Below are positions 24,749-34,715 of a stretch of 64,000 bases of DNA, in pieces. The position numbers were made by a program, and so were the translations under genes. Location: the NCBI GenBank assembly GCA_007570785.1, contig ML660211.1:2843947-2907946 (forward strand), in the 5' to 3' direction. How positions within the stretch are numbered: the first letter of the stretch is position 1; the number at the start of each line of letters is the position of its first letter. This DNA is from Antilocapra americana (Eukaryota; Chordata; Mammalia; Artiodactyla; Antilocapridae). The notes beneath the pieces were generated by a model, which was given only the letters and a program-made list of their open reading frames with translations, was not told the DNA's origin and made no database searches.

Positions 24749-24881
24749 TGCTGCTGCTGCTGCTAAGTCGCTTCAGTCGGGTCTGACTCTGTGCGACCCC
24801 ATAGACGGCAGCCCACCAGCCTCCGCAGTCCCTGGGATTCTCCAGCAAGAACACTGGAGTGAGTTGCTATTTCCTTCTCTG
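24749..24881 (-). mobile_element. BOV-A2-type SINE with (AGC)n tail
   Basis: On the minus strand a BovA monomer ends in GAAGCGACTTAGCAGCAGC..., the (AGC)n tail characteristic of BOV-A2 3' ends. Perfect 11-bp direct repeats attctacttac at 24,738-24,748 and 24,882-24,892 flank it. Only one monomer is present, so the copy is 5'-truncated. Confidence 0.93.
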
Positions 24882-24972
24882 ATTCTACTTACAGTTGAGA
24901 TCATATCTGAGTTTGTCCCAGTCTCTGGACCCAGCTGCCAACCTGCAGGCATGACAGCTACACTCTAAGGAT

Positions 24973-24987
24973 AAGAAAGAACCTGAA
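24973..24987 (+). repeat. Left target-site duplication of the LINE-1
   Basis: aagaaagaacctgaa, identical over 15 bp to the copy at 31,983-31,997. The AAGAAA start fits an L1 endonuclease TTTT/AA-type nick site on the other strand. Confidence 0.95.
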
Positions 24988-24999
24988 GGGGGAGAGAAC

Positions 25000-25010
25000 T
25001 AAGATGGCGG
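25000..25010 (+). promoter_or_regulatory. YY1-like site at the L1 5' end
   Basis: taagatggcgg, 12 to 22 nt inside the element. In primate L1, a YY1 site in the same position directs accurate transcription start. The match to the YY1 core AANATGGCG is seen directly. Its role in this ruminant L1 is inferred by analogy. Confidence 0.6.
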
Positions 25011-25730
25011 AGGAATAGGACGGGGAGAACACTCTCTCCCCAATAAATATACCAAAAGAACTTTTAAAGGCCGAGCAAACTCCAAAAAACAGGAACTGAA
25101 TGCTGGCAGAGGACATCGGGCATCTGGAGGGGCGACCCATTGCCGACGTGAGGAGGTAAGACAAAAGAAAAAAGAAAAAAAAAAAAAGTAAAGGGAGAGA
25201 CAAAGAGCTGGGGACGGGTTCCGTCCCGGAAGGGGAGTCTGGAATAAAGAGAAAAAAAAAAGAAAGAGGAGAAAGGTTTCCGAATACTAGGGAGCATTCC
25301 CTCTGGCAGATCTGCGGTGAATCTTGGAGAGCAATATAACTGGGAGTAAAAGCAGATTAATAGCTAAGCCCTGCAAGGTTCGTCTCTGGCTACAAGGCAC
25401 AGCCAGCGGCAGGGCGCCCCACCCCCCACTAGCCGCGGACTGCTCCTGCTCAGGGAGGGGCGGGCCGCGTACTCAGGGAACGGAGCAGCCCGAGGGACCT
25501 AACCTCCTAGGAAAAGCACCACCCCACCCCAGGCCCGTCCACAAAACAAAAGGCGGTGAGGAGTCAACAGAGAGGCATCCGGCCGGGTGGAACTGGGCAG
25601 CTATGGGCTGCGGACCGGCCCAGCCCCCTCCCGAGAGCAGTGGGCATAACCCAGCCCCGGGGAGGCTAACCAAGACTTCTGGGGATTCTGGACAGATCGG
25701 TGCTGTACAAACCTTAGAAGGAGTGCTCAG

Positions 25731-26350
25731 CTGCACGCCGAGAAAACCGAGAAAACCGAGCGGCCGGGCCGGGGAGGGGAGAAGCCCCACTCCCCAACTG
25801 TGCTGGGCGGACGACAGAGAGCCTGAGCAGAGGGGGCAGGGGAAGCCCTCTCACCAGGAGCAGGGCAAACTCCAAGGTGCTGAATAGACACTTAAAAGAC
25901 CAGCAGACAGAAGACGCTTAAGCTAGCAGAGCCAACAGCTTTGGAACTGACAGAAGTAGCAGATTAAATCCCTGCCGGTGGCACAGACTGCATAGAAAGG
26001 AGACTGTAGACTGTGAGAAGTACAAGCCCGACCAAGAGGGCCTGCTTAGCTGCACGCTGAGAAAACCGAGCGGCTGGGCCGGGGGAGGGGAGAAGCCCCA
26101 CTCCCCAACTGTGCTGGGCAGACGACAGAGAGCCTGAGCAGAGGGGGCGGGGGAAGCCCTCTCACCAGGAGCAGGGCAAACTCCAAAGCGCTGAATAGAC
26201 ACTTAAAAGACCAGCAAACAGAGGACACTGAGGCAAGCGGAAGGAACAGCTTTGAAACTGACAGGAGTAGCAGATTAAATCCCTGCAGGTGGCGCAGACT
26301 GCATAGAAAGGAGTCTATAGACTGTGAGAAGGAGAAGCTGGACCAAGGGA
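25731..26350 (+). repeat. Internal tandem duplication in the L1 5' UTR
   Basis: Two adjacent copies of a unit of about 311-319 bp: copy 1 from ctgcacgccgagaaaaccg at 25,731, copy 2 from ctgcacgctgagaaaaccg at 26,050. Anchors tccccaactg (25,791 and 26,102) and tgaatagaca (25,881 and 26,192) both give an offset of 311. Copy 1 has an extra 10-bp GAAAACCGAG repeat near its start. The copies diverge at scattered sites, so the duplication is not brand new. It recalls promoter monomers of rodent L1, but on current evidence is just a two-copy duplication. Confidence 0.93.
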
Positions 26351-26913
26351 TCATCTGAAAATCTACAGACCCTTCCCTTCACTGCACGCACGAGCACCAG
26401 AGAAAGCCTTAATTATAACTGTACTAGGAACATCATTTAAATTTTCAAAACTTTTATATATATATATTTTTTTTCCTTCTTTTTTTTCTTTTCTTTATTT
26501 CTTTTTTTTTTTTTTATTTTTTTTATAATTTTTAAGTCCCCTATGACCTTACTATTTTTTTTCTTTTTTCTTTCTTATCCTTTATTTTTATTTTCCGGTT
26601 TTTTTTTTAAAGTATTTTTGAGAATCCAGTCTTTACTCTAGATTTTTAATCTGTGCTCATTAGTACTTGGTATCAACTTTGTACCTTTTAAGATCCAAGC
26701 TCCAGTACCCACTGCTACCTGGGAGTGAGATCATTGGCTTGACTGCTTTCTCCCCATTTTATCTCTTGCTAGTAACAGTGAGGAAACCTAGACGCACCCA
26801 CCAGAAAACCACACAAGCCTTCCCATCCAGGAAACTTCGACAAACCACACATCCAACCCATCCCACAGAGAGGAATCCCCACAATAAAGGGACAACACAG
26901 CAAGATAAACAAG

Positions 26914-27837
26914 ATGAAAAGGCAGAGAAATACCCAGCAAGTAAAGGAACAAGATAAATACCCCCTAGACCAAACAAAAGACGAAGAGATAGGAAGTCTT
27001 CCTGACAAAGAATTCCGAATAATGATAGTGAAAATGATCCAAAACCTGGAAAATAAGTTGGAGTTGCAGCTCAATAACCTGCAGGCAAGGTTGAGAAGAT
27101 GCAGGTAAGCTTTAACAAGGACTTAGAAGAAATGAAAAAGAGTCAAAATACAATAAATAATGCAATAAATGAGATAAAAAACACCCTGGAGGGAACCAAC
27201 AGTAGAATAACAGAAATAGAAGACAGAATAAGTGAGGTAGAAGACAGAATGGCAGAAATAAATGAAACAGAAAGGAAAAATGAAAAAAGAATTAAAAGAA
27301 ATGAGGACAATCTTAGAGACTCTGGGACAATATTAAACACACCAATATTCAAATCATAGGAGTCCCAGAAGAAGAAGACAAAAAGAAAACCATCAGAAAA
27401 TTCTTGAAGAGATAATTGTAGAAAACTTCCCTAAATTGGGGAAGCAAATAGCCACTCAGGTCCAAGAAACACAGAGAGTCCCAAATAGAATGAACCCCAA
27501 GCGGGACACCCCAAGACACATATTAATCAAATTAGCAAATATCAAATACAAAGACCAAATATTAAAAGCAGCAAGGGAGAAGCAAAAAATAACTCACAAG
27601 GGGAATCCCATAAGGATAACAGCTGATCTCTCAACAGAAATGCTTCAGGCCAGAAGGGAATGGCAAAACATACTTAAAGTCATGGAAGAAAACAATCTAC
27701 AACCCCAACTACTGTACCCAGCAAGGATCTCATTCAAATTTGAAGGAGAATTCAAAATTTTCTCAGACAAGCAGAAACTGAGAGAATTCAGCAACACCAA
27801 ACCAGCCCTCCAACGAATGCTAAAGGAACTTGCCTAG
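26914..27837 (+). pseudogene. L1 ORF1 (RNA-binding chaperone), frameshifted
   Basis: Normally a trimeric cytoplasmic RNA-binding protein that coats L1 RNA. Start ATG at 26,914. The first segment (26,914 to about 27,095) encodes the N-terminus leading into the coiled coil with the IGSLPDKEFRIMIVKMIQ block. The second (about 27,097-27,318) is heptad-rich coiled coil with the TEIEDRISEVEDRM block. The last (about 27,406-27,837) is the RRM plus C-terminal domain with RRxxPRHILIKLA-type, AAREKQKI and QARREWQNILKVM blocks, ending LQRMLKELA. These lie in frames 1, 3, 2 and 1, so there are three frame changes, near 27,095, 27,318 and 27,406, each consistent with loss of one base. Total span matches a normal ORF1 of about 308 codons. 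Not translatable as a whole. Confidence 0.9.
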
Positions 27838-27888
27838 ATAGGAAACACGGATGGGATAGATAATCTGGAACCCAAAACAATAAAATAA

Positions 27889-30800
27889 ATGGCAGCGGGA
27901 TCATACTTATCAATAATTACCTTAAATGTAAACGGGCTGAAGGCCCCAACCAAAAGACAAAGATTGGCCGATTGGATACAGAAACAAGACCCCTATATAT
28001 GTTGTCTACAAGAGACCCACCTCAAACCTAGGGACACATATAGACTGAAAGTTAAAGGCTGGAAAAAGATATTCCATGCAAATAAAGACCAAAAGAAAGC
28101 AGGAGTGGCAATACTCATATCTGATAAAGTAGACTTTAAAATAAAGGCAGTGAAAAGAGATAAAGATGGACATTACATAATGATCAAAGGATCAATCGAG
28201 GAAGAAGAAATAACAATTATAAATATTTATGCACCTAACATAGGAGCTCCACAATATGTAAGGCAAATGCTAACTAGTATGAAAGGGGAAATCAACAACA
28301 ACACAATAATAGTGGGAGACTTTAATATACCACTCACACCAACTAGACAGAAAAGTAACAAGGAAATTCAAACTTTAAATGATACAATAGACCAACTAGA
28401 CCTAATTGATATCTATAGGTAATTCCACCCCAAAACAAGGAATTTCACCTTTTTCTCAAGTGCACACGGGACCTTCTCCAGGATAGATCACATCCTGGGC
28501 CATAAATCTAGCCTTGGTAAATTCAACAATATTGAAATCATCCCAAGCATCTTTTCTGACCACAATGCAGTGAGATTAGATATCAACTACAGGAGAAAAC
28601 CTTTCAAAATTTCTAACATATGGAGGCTCAACAACACACTGCTGAATAACCAACAAATCACAGAAGAAATCAAAACTGAAATTCAGTTATGCATGGAAAC
28701 GAATGAAAATGAAAACACAACAGCCCAAAACCTATGGGACACTGTGAAAGCAATGCTAAGGGGAAAGTTCATAGCAATACAAGCTCACCTCAGGAAACAA
28801 GAAAAAAATCAAATAAATGACCTTACTTTACACCTAAAGCAACTAGAAAGGGAAGAGATGCAGAAGCCCAGGTCTAGTAGAAGGAAAGAAATCTTAAAGA
28901 TCAGGGCAGAAATACATGCAAAGGAAACAAAAGTGACCATAGCAAAAATCAACCAAGCCAAAAGCTGGTTCTTTGAGAAGATAAATAAAATTGACAAACC
29001 ATTAGCCAGACTCATCAAGAAACAAAGGGAGAAGAACCAAATCAACAGAATTAGAAATGAAAACGGAGAGATCACAACAGAAAACACAGAAATACAAAGG
29101 ATCATAAGACACTATTATCAGCAACTATATGCAAATAAACTGGACAATTTGGATGAAATGGACAAATTCCTAGAAAAGTATAACTTTCCAAGACTAAACC
29201 AGGAAGAGATAGATAATATTAATAGACCCATCACAAGCACGGAAATTGAAACCATAATCAGAAATCTTCCAAAAAACAAAAGCCCAGGACCAGATGGCTT
29301 CACAGCTGAATTCTACCAAAAATTTAGAGAAGAGCTAACACCTATTCTACTCAAACTCTTCCAGAAAATTGCAGAGGAAGGTAAACTTCCAAACTCATTC
29401 TATGAGGCCACCATCACCCTAATTCCAAAACCCAACAAAGATGCCACAAAAAAAGAAAACTACAGGCTAATATCACTGATGAACTTAGATGCAAAAATCC
29501 TCAACAAAATTCTAGCAAATGGAATCCAACAACACATCAAAAAGATCATACATCATGATCAAGTAGGCTTTATCCCAGGGATGCAAGGATTCTTCAATAT
29601 TCGTAAATCGATCAATGTAATACACCACATTAACAAATTGAAGAATAAAAATCACATGATTATCTCAATAGATGCAGAGAAAGCCTTTGACAAAATTCAA
29701 CATCCATTTATGATAAAAACCCTCCAAAAAGTAGGAATAGAAGGAACATACCTCAACATAATTAAAGCTATATATGACAAACCCACAGCAAACATTATCC
29801 TCAATGGTGAAAAGCTGGAAGCATTCCCCCTGAAATCAGGAACAAGACAAGGGTGCCCACTCTCAACACTATTATTCAACATAGTTTTGGAAGTCTTGGC
29901 CACAGCAATCAGAGCAGATAAAGAAATCAAAGGAATCCAGATTGGAAAAGAAGAAGTAAAACTCTCTCTGTTTGCAGATGACATGATCCTCTATATTGAA
30001 AACCCTAAAGACTCTACGAGAAAATTACTAGAGCTAATCAGTGAATATAGCAAAGTTTCAGGATACAAAATCAACACACAGAAATCCCTGGCATTCCTAT
30101 ACACTAACAGTGAGAAATCAGAAAGAGAAATTAAGGAAACAATTCCATTCACCATCGAAACAAAAAGAATAAAATACTTAGGAGTATTTCTACCTAAAGA
30201 ATCAAAAGACTTGTATATAGAAAACTATAAAACACTGATGAAAGAAATCAAGGAGGACACAAACAGATGGAGAAATGTGCCGTGTTCGTGGATTGGAAGA
30301 ATCAATATAGTGAAAATGAGTATACTACCCAAAGCAATCTATAGATTCAATGCAATTCCTATCAAGCTACCAGAGGTCTTTTTCAAAGAATTAGAACAAA
30401 TAATTTCTCAATTTGTATGGAAATACAAAAAACCTCGTATAGCCAAAGCAATCTTGAGAAAGAAGAATGGAACTGGCGGAATCAACCTACCTGACTTTAG
30501 GCTATACTACAAATCCACAGTCATTAAGACAGTATGGTACTGGCACAAAGACAGAAATATAGATCAATGGAACAGAATAGAAAGCCCAGAGATAAATCCA
30601 CGCATCTATGGACACCTTATCTTTGACAAAGGAGGCTACAATGGAGAAAAGAAAAGCTCTTTAACAAGTGGTGCTGGGAAAACTGGACAGCCACTTGTAA
30701 AAGAATGAAACTAGATCACTTTCTAACACCATACACAAAGATAAACTCAAAATGGATCAAAGATCTAAGCATAAGACCAGAAACTATAAAACTCCTAGAG

Positions 30801-31688
30801 GATAACATAGGCAAAACACTCTCTGCCATAACCCAAAGCGGGATACTCCATGACCCACCTCCCAGAATATTGGAAATAAAAACACGAATAAACAAATGGG
30901 ACCTTATTAAAATTAAAAGCTTTTGCACAACAAAGGAAGCTATAAGCAAGGTGAAAAGACAGTCTTCAGAATGGGAGAAAATAATAGCCAATGAAGCAAC
31001 AGACAAACAATTAATCTCAAAAATATACAAACAACTCCTGCTGCTCCATTCTAGAAAAATAAACAACCCAATTAAAAAGTGGGCCAAAGAACTTAACAGA
31101 CATTTCTCCAAAGAAGATATAAAAATGGCTAACAAACACATGAAAAGATGCTCAACATCACTCATTATCAGAGAAATGCAAATCAAAACCACAATGAGGT
31201 ACCACTTTACACCAGTCAGAATGGCTGCCATCCAAAAGTCTACAAGCAATAAATGCTGGAGAGGATGTGGAGAAAAGGGAACACTCTTACACTGTTGGTG
31301 GGAATGCAAACTAGTACAGCCACTATGGAAAACAGTGTGGAGGTTCCTTAAAAAGCTGCAAATAGACCTGCCATATGACCCAGCAATCCCACTGCTGGGC
31401 ATATACACCGAGGAAACCAGAATTGAAAGAGCCACGTGTACCCCAATGTTCATCACTGCATTGTTTACAATAGCTAAGATATGGAAACAACCTAGATGCC
31501 CATCAACTGATGAATGGATAAGAAAGCTGTGGTATATATACACAATGGAATATTACTCAGCATTAAAAAAAAATTCATTTGAAGCAATTCTACTCAGATG
31601 GACGAAACTGGAGCCCATTATCCAGAGTGAAGTAAGCCAGAAGCAAAAACAACAATACAGTATATTAACGCATATATATGGAATTTAG
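27889..31688 (+). pseudogene. L1 ORF2 (endonuclease-reverse transcriptase), disrupted
   Basis: Normally the enzyme that nicks target DNA and primes reverse transcription there. The APE-type endonuclease occupies codons 1 to about 235: LNVNGL near the start, the catalytic Glu in QETHLK, GDFN, and SDHNAV at 28,555-28,572. Codon 178 is TAA (28,420-28,422), upstream of SDHNAV. The RT domain is well kept: PGPDGF (about 29,284), the AFDKI block, GTRQGCPLS, and FADD at 29,971-29,982 (codon 695). The C-terminal Cys-rich motif CX3CX7HX4C begins at 31,254. A frame change from frame 1 to frame 3 lies near 30,632-30,645, where about 7 nt seem to be missing compared with related L1s. GDFN is followed by a shortened loop, probably an in-frame deletion. 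The span corresponds to about 1,268 codons, normal for the family. Confidence 0.93.
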
Positions 31689-31883
31689 AAAGACGGTAAC
31701 GAGAACCCAACATGCGAGACAGCAAAAGGAACGCAGATGTATAGAACAGACTCATGGACTCTGTGGATGAGGGCAAGGGTGGGATGATATGGGAGAATGG
31801 CATTGAAACATGTTAATTGTTATGTGTCTAATCAGTTGCCAGCCCAGGATTGATGCTCGGGGCTGGTACAGCGAGAATTCCCC

Positions 31884-31917
31884 GGGGGGAGGGAGGAGGG
31901 TCGGGGGTTCCGGAGGG
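31884..31917 (+). repeat. G-rich tract in L1 3' UTR (G-quadruplex potential)
   Basis: Runs of 6, 3, 3, 5 and 4 G separated by 1 to 7 nt, on the L1 sense strand. Mammalian L1 3' UTRs commonly carry such a polypurine tract with quadruplex potential. The antisense copies at 9,707, 32,797 and 62,832 show the complementary C-rich tract at the same place. Confidence 0.75.
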
Positions 31918-31966
31918 GAAGCATATGTAAACCCATGGTGATATCATGACAATGTATGGCAAAAAC

Positions 31967-31982
31967 AATAAAAAAAAAAAAA
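31967..31982 (+). terminator. L1 poly(A) signal and A-tail
   Basis: AATAAA at 31,967-31,972 runs straight into the A-tail, as is usual for L1, whose weak signal sits at the extreme 3' end. The A-run then merges with the A-starting target-site duplication, so the tail length is ambiguous by a few bases. Confidence 0.85.
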
Positions 31983-31997
31983 AAGAAAGAACCTGAA
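31983..31997 (+). repeat. Right target-site duplication of the LINE-1
   Basis: aagaaagaacctgaa, identical to 24,973-24,987. Confidence 0.95.
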
Positions 31998-32044
31998 ACA
32001 AGGGGGTGGAGTTGGGGGTAGGACTGTCCCTTTCATTCAACTGT

Positions 32045-32242
32045 GAAAGTGAAAGTGAAAGTTGATTAGTCTTGTGCGACTCTTTGAGACCCCGTGGACC
32101 ATACAGTCCATGGAATTCTCCAGGCCAGAATACTGGAGTGGGTAGCCTTTTCCTTCTCCAAGGGATCTTCCCAACCCAGGGACTGAACCCAGGTCTACCG
32201 CATTGCAGGAAGATTCTTTACCATCTGAGCCACAGGGAAGCC
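32045..32242 (-). mobile_element. Bov-tA SINE
   Basis: Antisense Bov-tA with a (GTGAAA)n-like tail complement at left and the CACAGGGAAGCC head complement at right. Short direct repeats caactgt at 32,038-32,044 and 32,243-32,249. Confidence 0.93.
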
Positions 32243-32249
32243 CAACTGT

Positions 32250-32785
32250 ATACCAAATGAAAAATACAAAGCCAAATATGTCTTCTCAAATAAGGACTAA
32301 TTGCCTAATTAGTTCTACCTGAAAGTCTGTTTGATGTTAACTAGGGAACACCCATATTTTTACTACCAATCAGGTACTCAAAATCAAATACTGTTGGTAC
32401 TTTACCAACCATTTTGAGAGTAAACTGTATCACAGCAAGAGGTAAAGGAACTCTGAAAGAACTTACATTCCCCAAAACTAATCAAGTCTCCCTTTCCATA
32501 ATTTTCCCTGAAGTACTCTCAGTCAGAGTAGTTGGGTTATTTTTCAACCCGGCAACACAGTGAGACTCACACTAGTTCTTCCAAAATTCTATTTTTTAAT
32601 CCTCATTTGAAAATCAAAATATTATTATTGTTACTTATAATAATAAATCAAAATTAAGCTGAAAATAAATTCCTTGACTACCTCTAATGCAAAAGGGAAA
32701 AATTGCAAACATTCCTAGCATATCTACAGTGAAAATATTACATTGGGTTTATTGGGGAAACACAGACAGAAAAGCAGCAAAGCAC
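32250..32785. other. No assignable feature
   Basis: AT-rich sequence, contiguous with 24,882-24,987 before the L1 and SINE insertions. No ORF of note. Confidence 0.45.
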
Positions 32786-32796
32786 ACAAGATTTTC

Positions 32797-33020
32797 TTTC
32801 TTTCCTTTTTAAAATATTTATTTATTTACTTTACATTATTGTGTTAATTTTGCCATATTGACATGAATCCGCCATGGGTATACATGTGTTCCCCTTCCAG
32901 AACCCCCCTGCCACCTCCCTCCTGATTCCATCCCTTTGGGTCATCCCAGTGCACCAGCCCTCAGCACCCTGTATCATACATCAATCCTGGGCTGGTGATT
33001 CATTTCACATGTGATAATTT
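32797..33020 (-). mobile_element. L1 3' end, 224 bp, with target-site duplication
   Basis: Antisense ruminant L1 3' UTR only, with T-rich start and the GACATGAATCCGCCATGGG block. Perfect 11-bp direct repeats acaagattttc at 32,786-32,796 and 33,021-33,031 define it exactly. Severely 5'-truncated, no coding. Confidence 0.93.
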
Positions 33021-33071
33021 ACAAGATTTTCAACATTTGTGTCATTCCACATAAGAGGATGCCTGCCATGG

Positions 33072-33255
33072 GATTCTGCCTGCCGAGCAGGTGCCACAGG
33101 AGACCTGGGTTTGATTCCTGGGTCTAGAAGATCCCCTGGAGAAGGAAATGGCAACCCACACCAGCATTTTTGCCTAGGAAATCCCAAAGACAGAGGAGCC
33201 TCGTGGGCTATAGTCCATGGGGTCACAAAAAATTGGACACAACTGAAGTGACTAA

Positions 33256-33305
<50 letters not shown>
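33072..33305 (+). mobile_element. Bov-tA SINE with (CA)n tail
   Basis: Sense Bov-tA: tRNA-Glu-like part with B box GGTTTGATTCC at 33,108, then the BovA body ending GACACAACTGAAGTGACTAAG, then a (CA)n tail at 33,259-33,305. Confidence 0.92.
33259..33305 (+). repeat. (CA)n microsatellite
   Basis: About 23 uninterrupted CA units at the Bov-tA tail. Likely polymorphic. Confidence 0.97.
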
Positions 33306-33309
<4 letters not shown>

Positions 33310-33630
33310 GATTTTTCACAGAAGGGCTCAAAGAATGAAATCTCTGTTCAATCACTCAAAATATGTATAGGGAAAGGAAGACAGATGGCACCTGTGTGTC
33401 AATGGGAGAGTTTTGGTTGCAGAAATGCCAGAGTTCACTTCTCTTCCACTGAGCTAACTCACAACTGCTATGCTAAATCATTTCTGAGCTAAAATAATTT
33501 GGCATAAATAATAATTTAGCTAAATTATGCCTGAGCTAGAAGTAGAGGAAATGACCCCTGAAGGCCATCTGGATTGTCTCTACTTATTCCCTTTTAACCT
33601 GAAGAATTCCCACGATAGAGTTTTACATAT
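33306..33630. other. No assignable feature
   Basis: Contains an AT-rich imperfect inverted repeat at 33,485-33,540 around the 14-bp palindrome aatttagctaaatt. Nothing else recognised. Confidence 0.45.
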
Positions 33631-33749
33631 TTGTTGTTGTTTGGTCACTAAGTTGAGTCCAACTCTTTCAACCCCATGGACTATATACACCCAGGCATCG
33701 AACCCCGTCTCTTGCATCTGTTGCATTAGCAGGTGGGTTCTTTGCCACC
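33631..33749 (-). mobile_element. Internally deleted Bov-tA SINE
   Basis: Left part is the BovA tail complement (TTGTTGTTTGGTCACTAAGTTG...CCATGGACTATA). Right part is the tRNA head complement (GGCATCGAACCCCGTCTC...TTCTTTGCCACC). The central BovA body of about 80 bp is missing. Confidence 0.8.
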
Positions 33750-34715
33750 CACTTCCATACAAAATAAAAGGCTTCACTCAGCTTCGTGTGAACCCTGTCC
33801 ACCTTTTCAGTCTTTTTTTCTCACTTTCAACCTTCTGTCCTTTTAACCCCAGCTGTACAGCATTCCAGCCATTGTTATAATGGATCCTGATATTTTCCAA
33901 AACCTAATCTTTCTGCTGTCAGTAAAAATATTCAAAGACTTTGAAAAGGGGAAAAGAATTATTGAATAACTTGTCCAGTTACCCCTTTGGAGTTATCCTC
34001 CCTTCTCATTATCTTTGAGGTATTTGACAGTTGCATTAGTTGTTGAAGACTGACAGTAACACCCATGCTTCTGTTTCACATAAATGCCCGTTAGCCCAGT
34101 GGAGATGCATTTCATTACTGCCCTATGGATATTGATTAATTTTGTATCTATGTGTAAATCATTTTAGAATTCCTGATAACCACTGTGTGTGTGTCTTGAA
34201 TTCTTTTTTGAGCCACCTATAACATCTTCCTTATTCCTTTACTAGTTAGTGAGTTAAATGAAATGTTAGATTCATATTAATATTTACTTTACATTTGTGT
34301 GAGTCATGATTTTACCTGTTAAAAATATCTTTTAACAAAATAGTTGGCTCCTTCTTTCTAAATGGCTCCATCCTCTATTCCTTTTGAAAACTGTGGTTCC
34401 TTTAAATATTAAGCTGAAACGTTGGATTTCAAAACTACTTACAACTTGGAAAATTTGAACACTCCATCCATTGGACTTCTCTGTAACTAATATATAATTT
34501 CATGGTAAGAATTGTAATAATCCGTTGCTCATTTTGTCTCCTGTTTTTTCTTTCTTGATTCTAGCCTTTGATTATAGGAAAACTTTCTTATTCATTGTTG
34601 TAAATGTAGCACACAGCTTTCTGCCAGCAAGACATTGAGATTTTATTACATACTGTAATTAAAAAGGGAGAAAAAGACACAAAACAAATGTATATTGTAA
34701 AGGATTATTAAAATG
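33750..34715. other. No assignable feature
   Basis: About 1 kb without a recognised repeat or ORF. Confidence 0.45.

Larger units (their letters stand above)
24988..31982 (+). mobile_element. Nearly complete ruminant LINE-1 (L1-BT type), inactive
   Basis: A 6,995-bp element with all landmarks: a 5' end carrying AAGATGGCGG within the first 25 nt; a GC- and CpG-rich 5' UTR to about 26,400; a T-rich segment at 26,455-26,620; ORF1 at 26,914-27,837; a 51-bp inter-ORF spacer; ORF2 at 27,889-31,688; a 3' UTR with a G-rich tract; AATAAA at 31,967 and a pure A-tail. Perfect 15-bp target-site duplications show that it inserted as one event with its 5' end preserved. ORF1 appears to need three frameshift corrections, and ORF2 has one in-frame stop and one frameshift, so it cannot mobilise itself. 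The antisense 275-codon frame at 30,716-31,543 is a shadow of ORF2. Confidence 0.97.

Noticed and set aside
25324..25887. 187-codon open frame in the L1 5' UTR
   Set aside because: It begins at TTG, and its first in-frame ATG comes only about halfway. Composition is that of the GC-rich 5' UTR, with no domain. The overlapping 105-codon antisense frame shows the same bias.
28809..29984. Minus-strand frames of 61-98 codons
   Set aside because: Antisense shadows of the RT domain of L1 ORF2.
30716..31543. 275-codon minus-strand open frame
   Set aside because: It is the exact antisense of the L1 ORF2 C-terminal region, which has low stop density on the reverse strand.
33005..33355. 116-codon minus-strand frame with a Cys-Val repeat
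   Set aside because: Translation of the (CA)n tail and Bov-tA body. The same applies to 11,681-12,084, 42,689-43,037, 47,426-47,903 and 49,161-49,523.
33527..33880. 117-codon plus-strand frame
   Set aside because: Runs through the deleted Bov-tA at 33,631-33,749 and has no domain. Probably chance.
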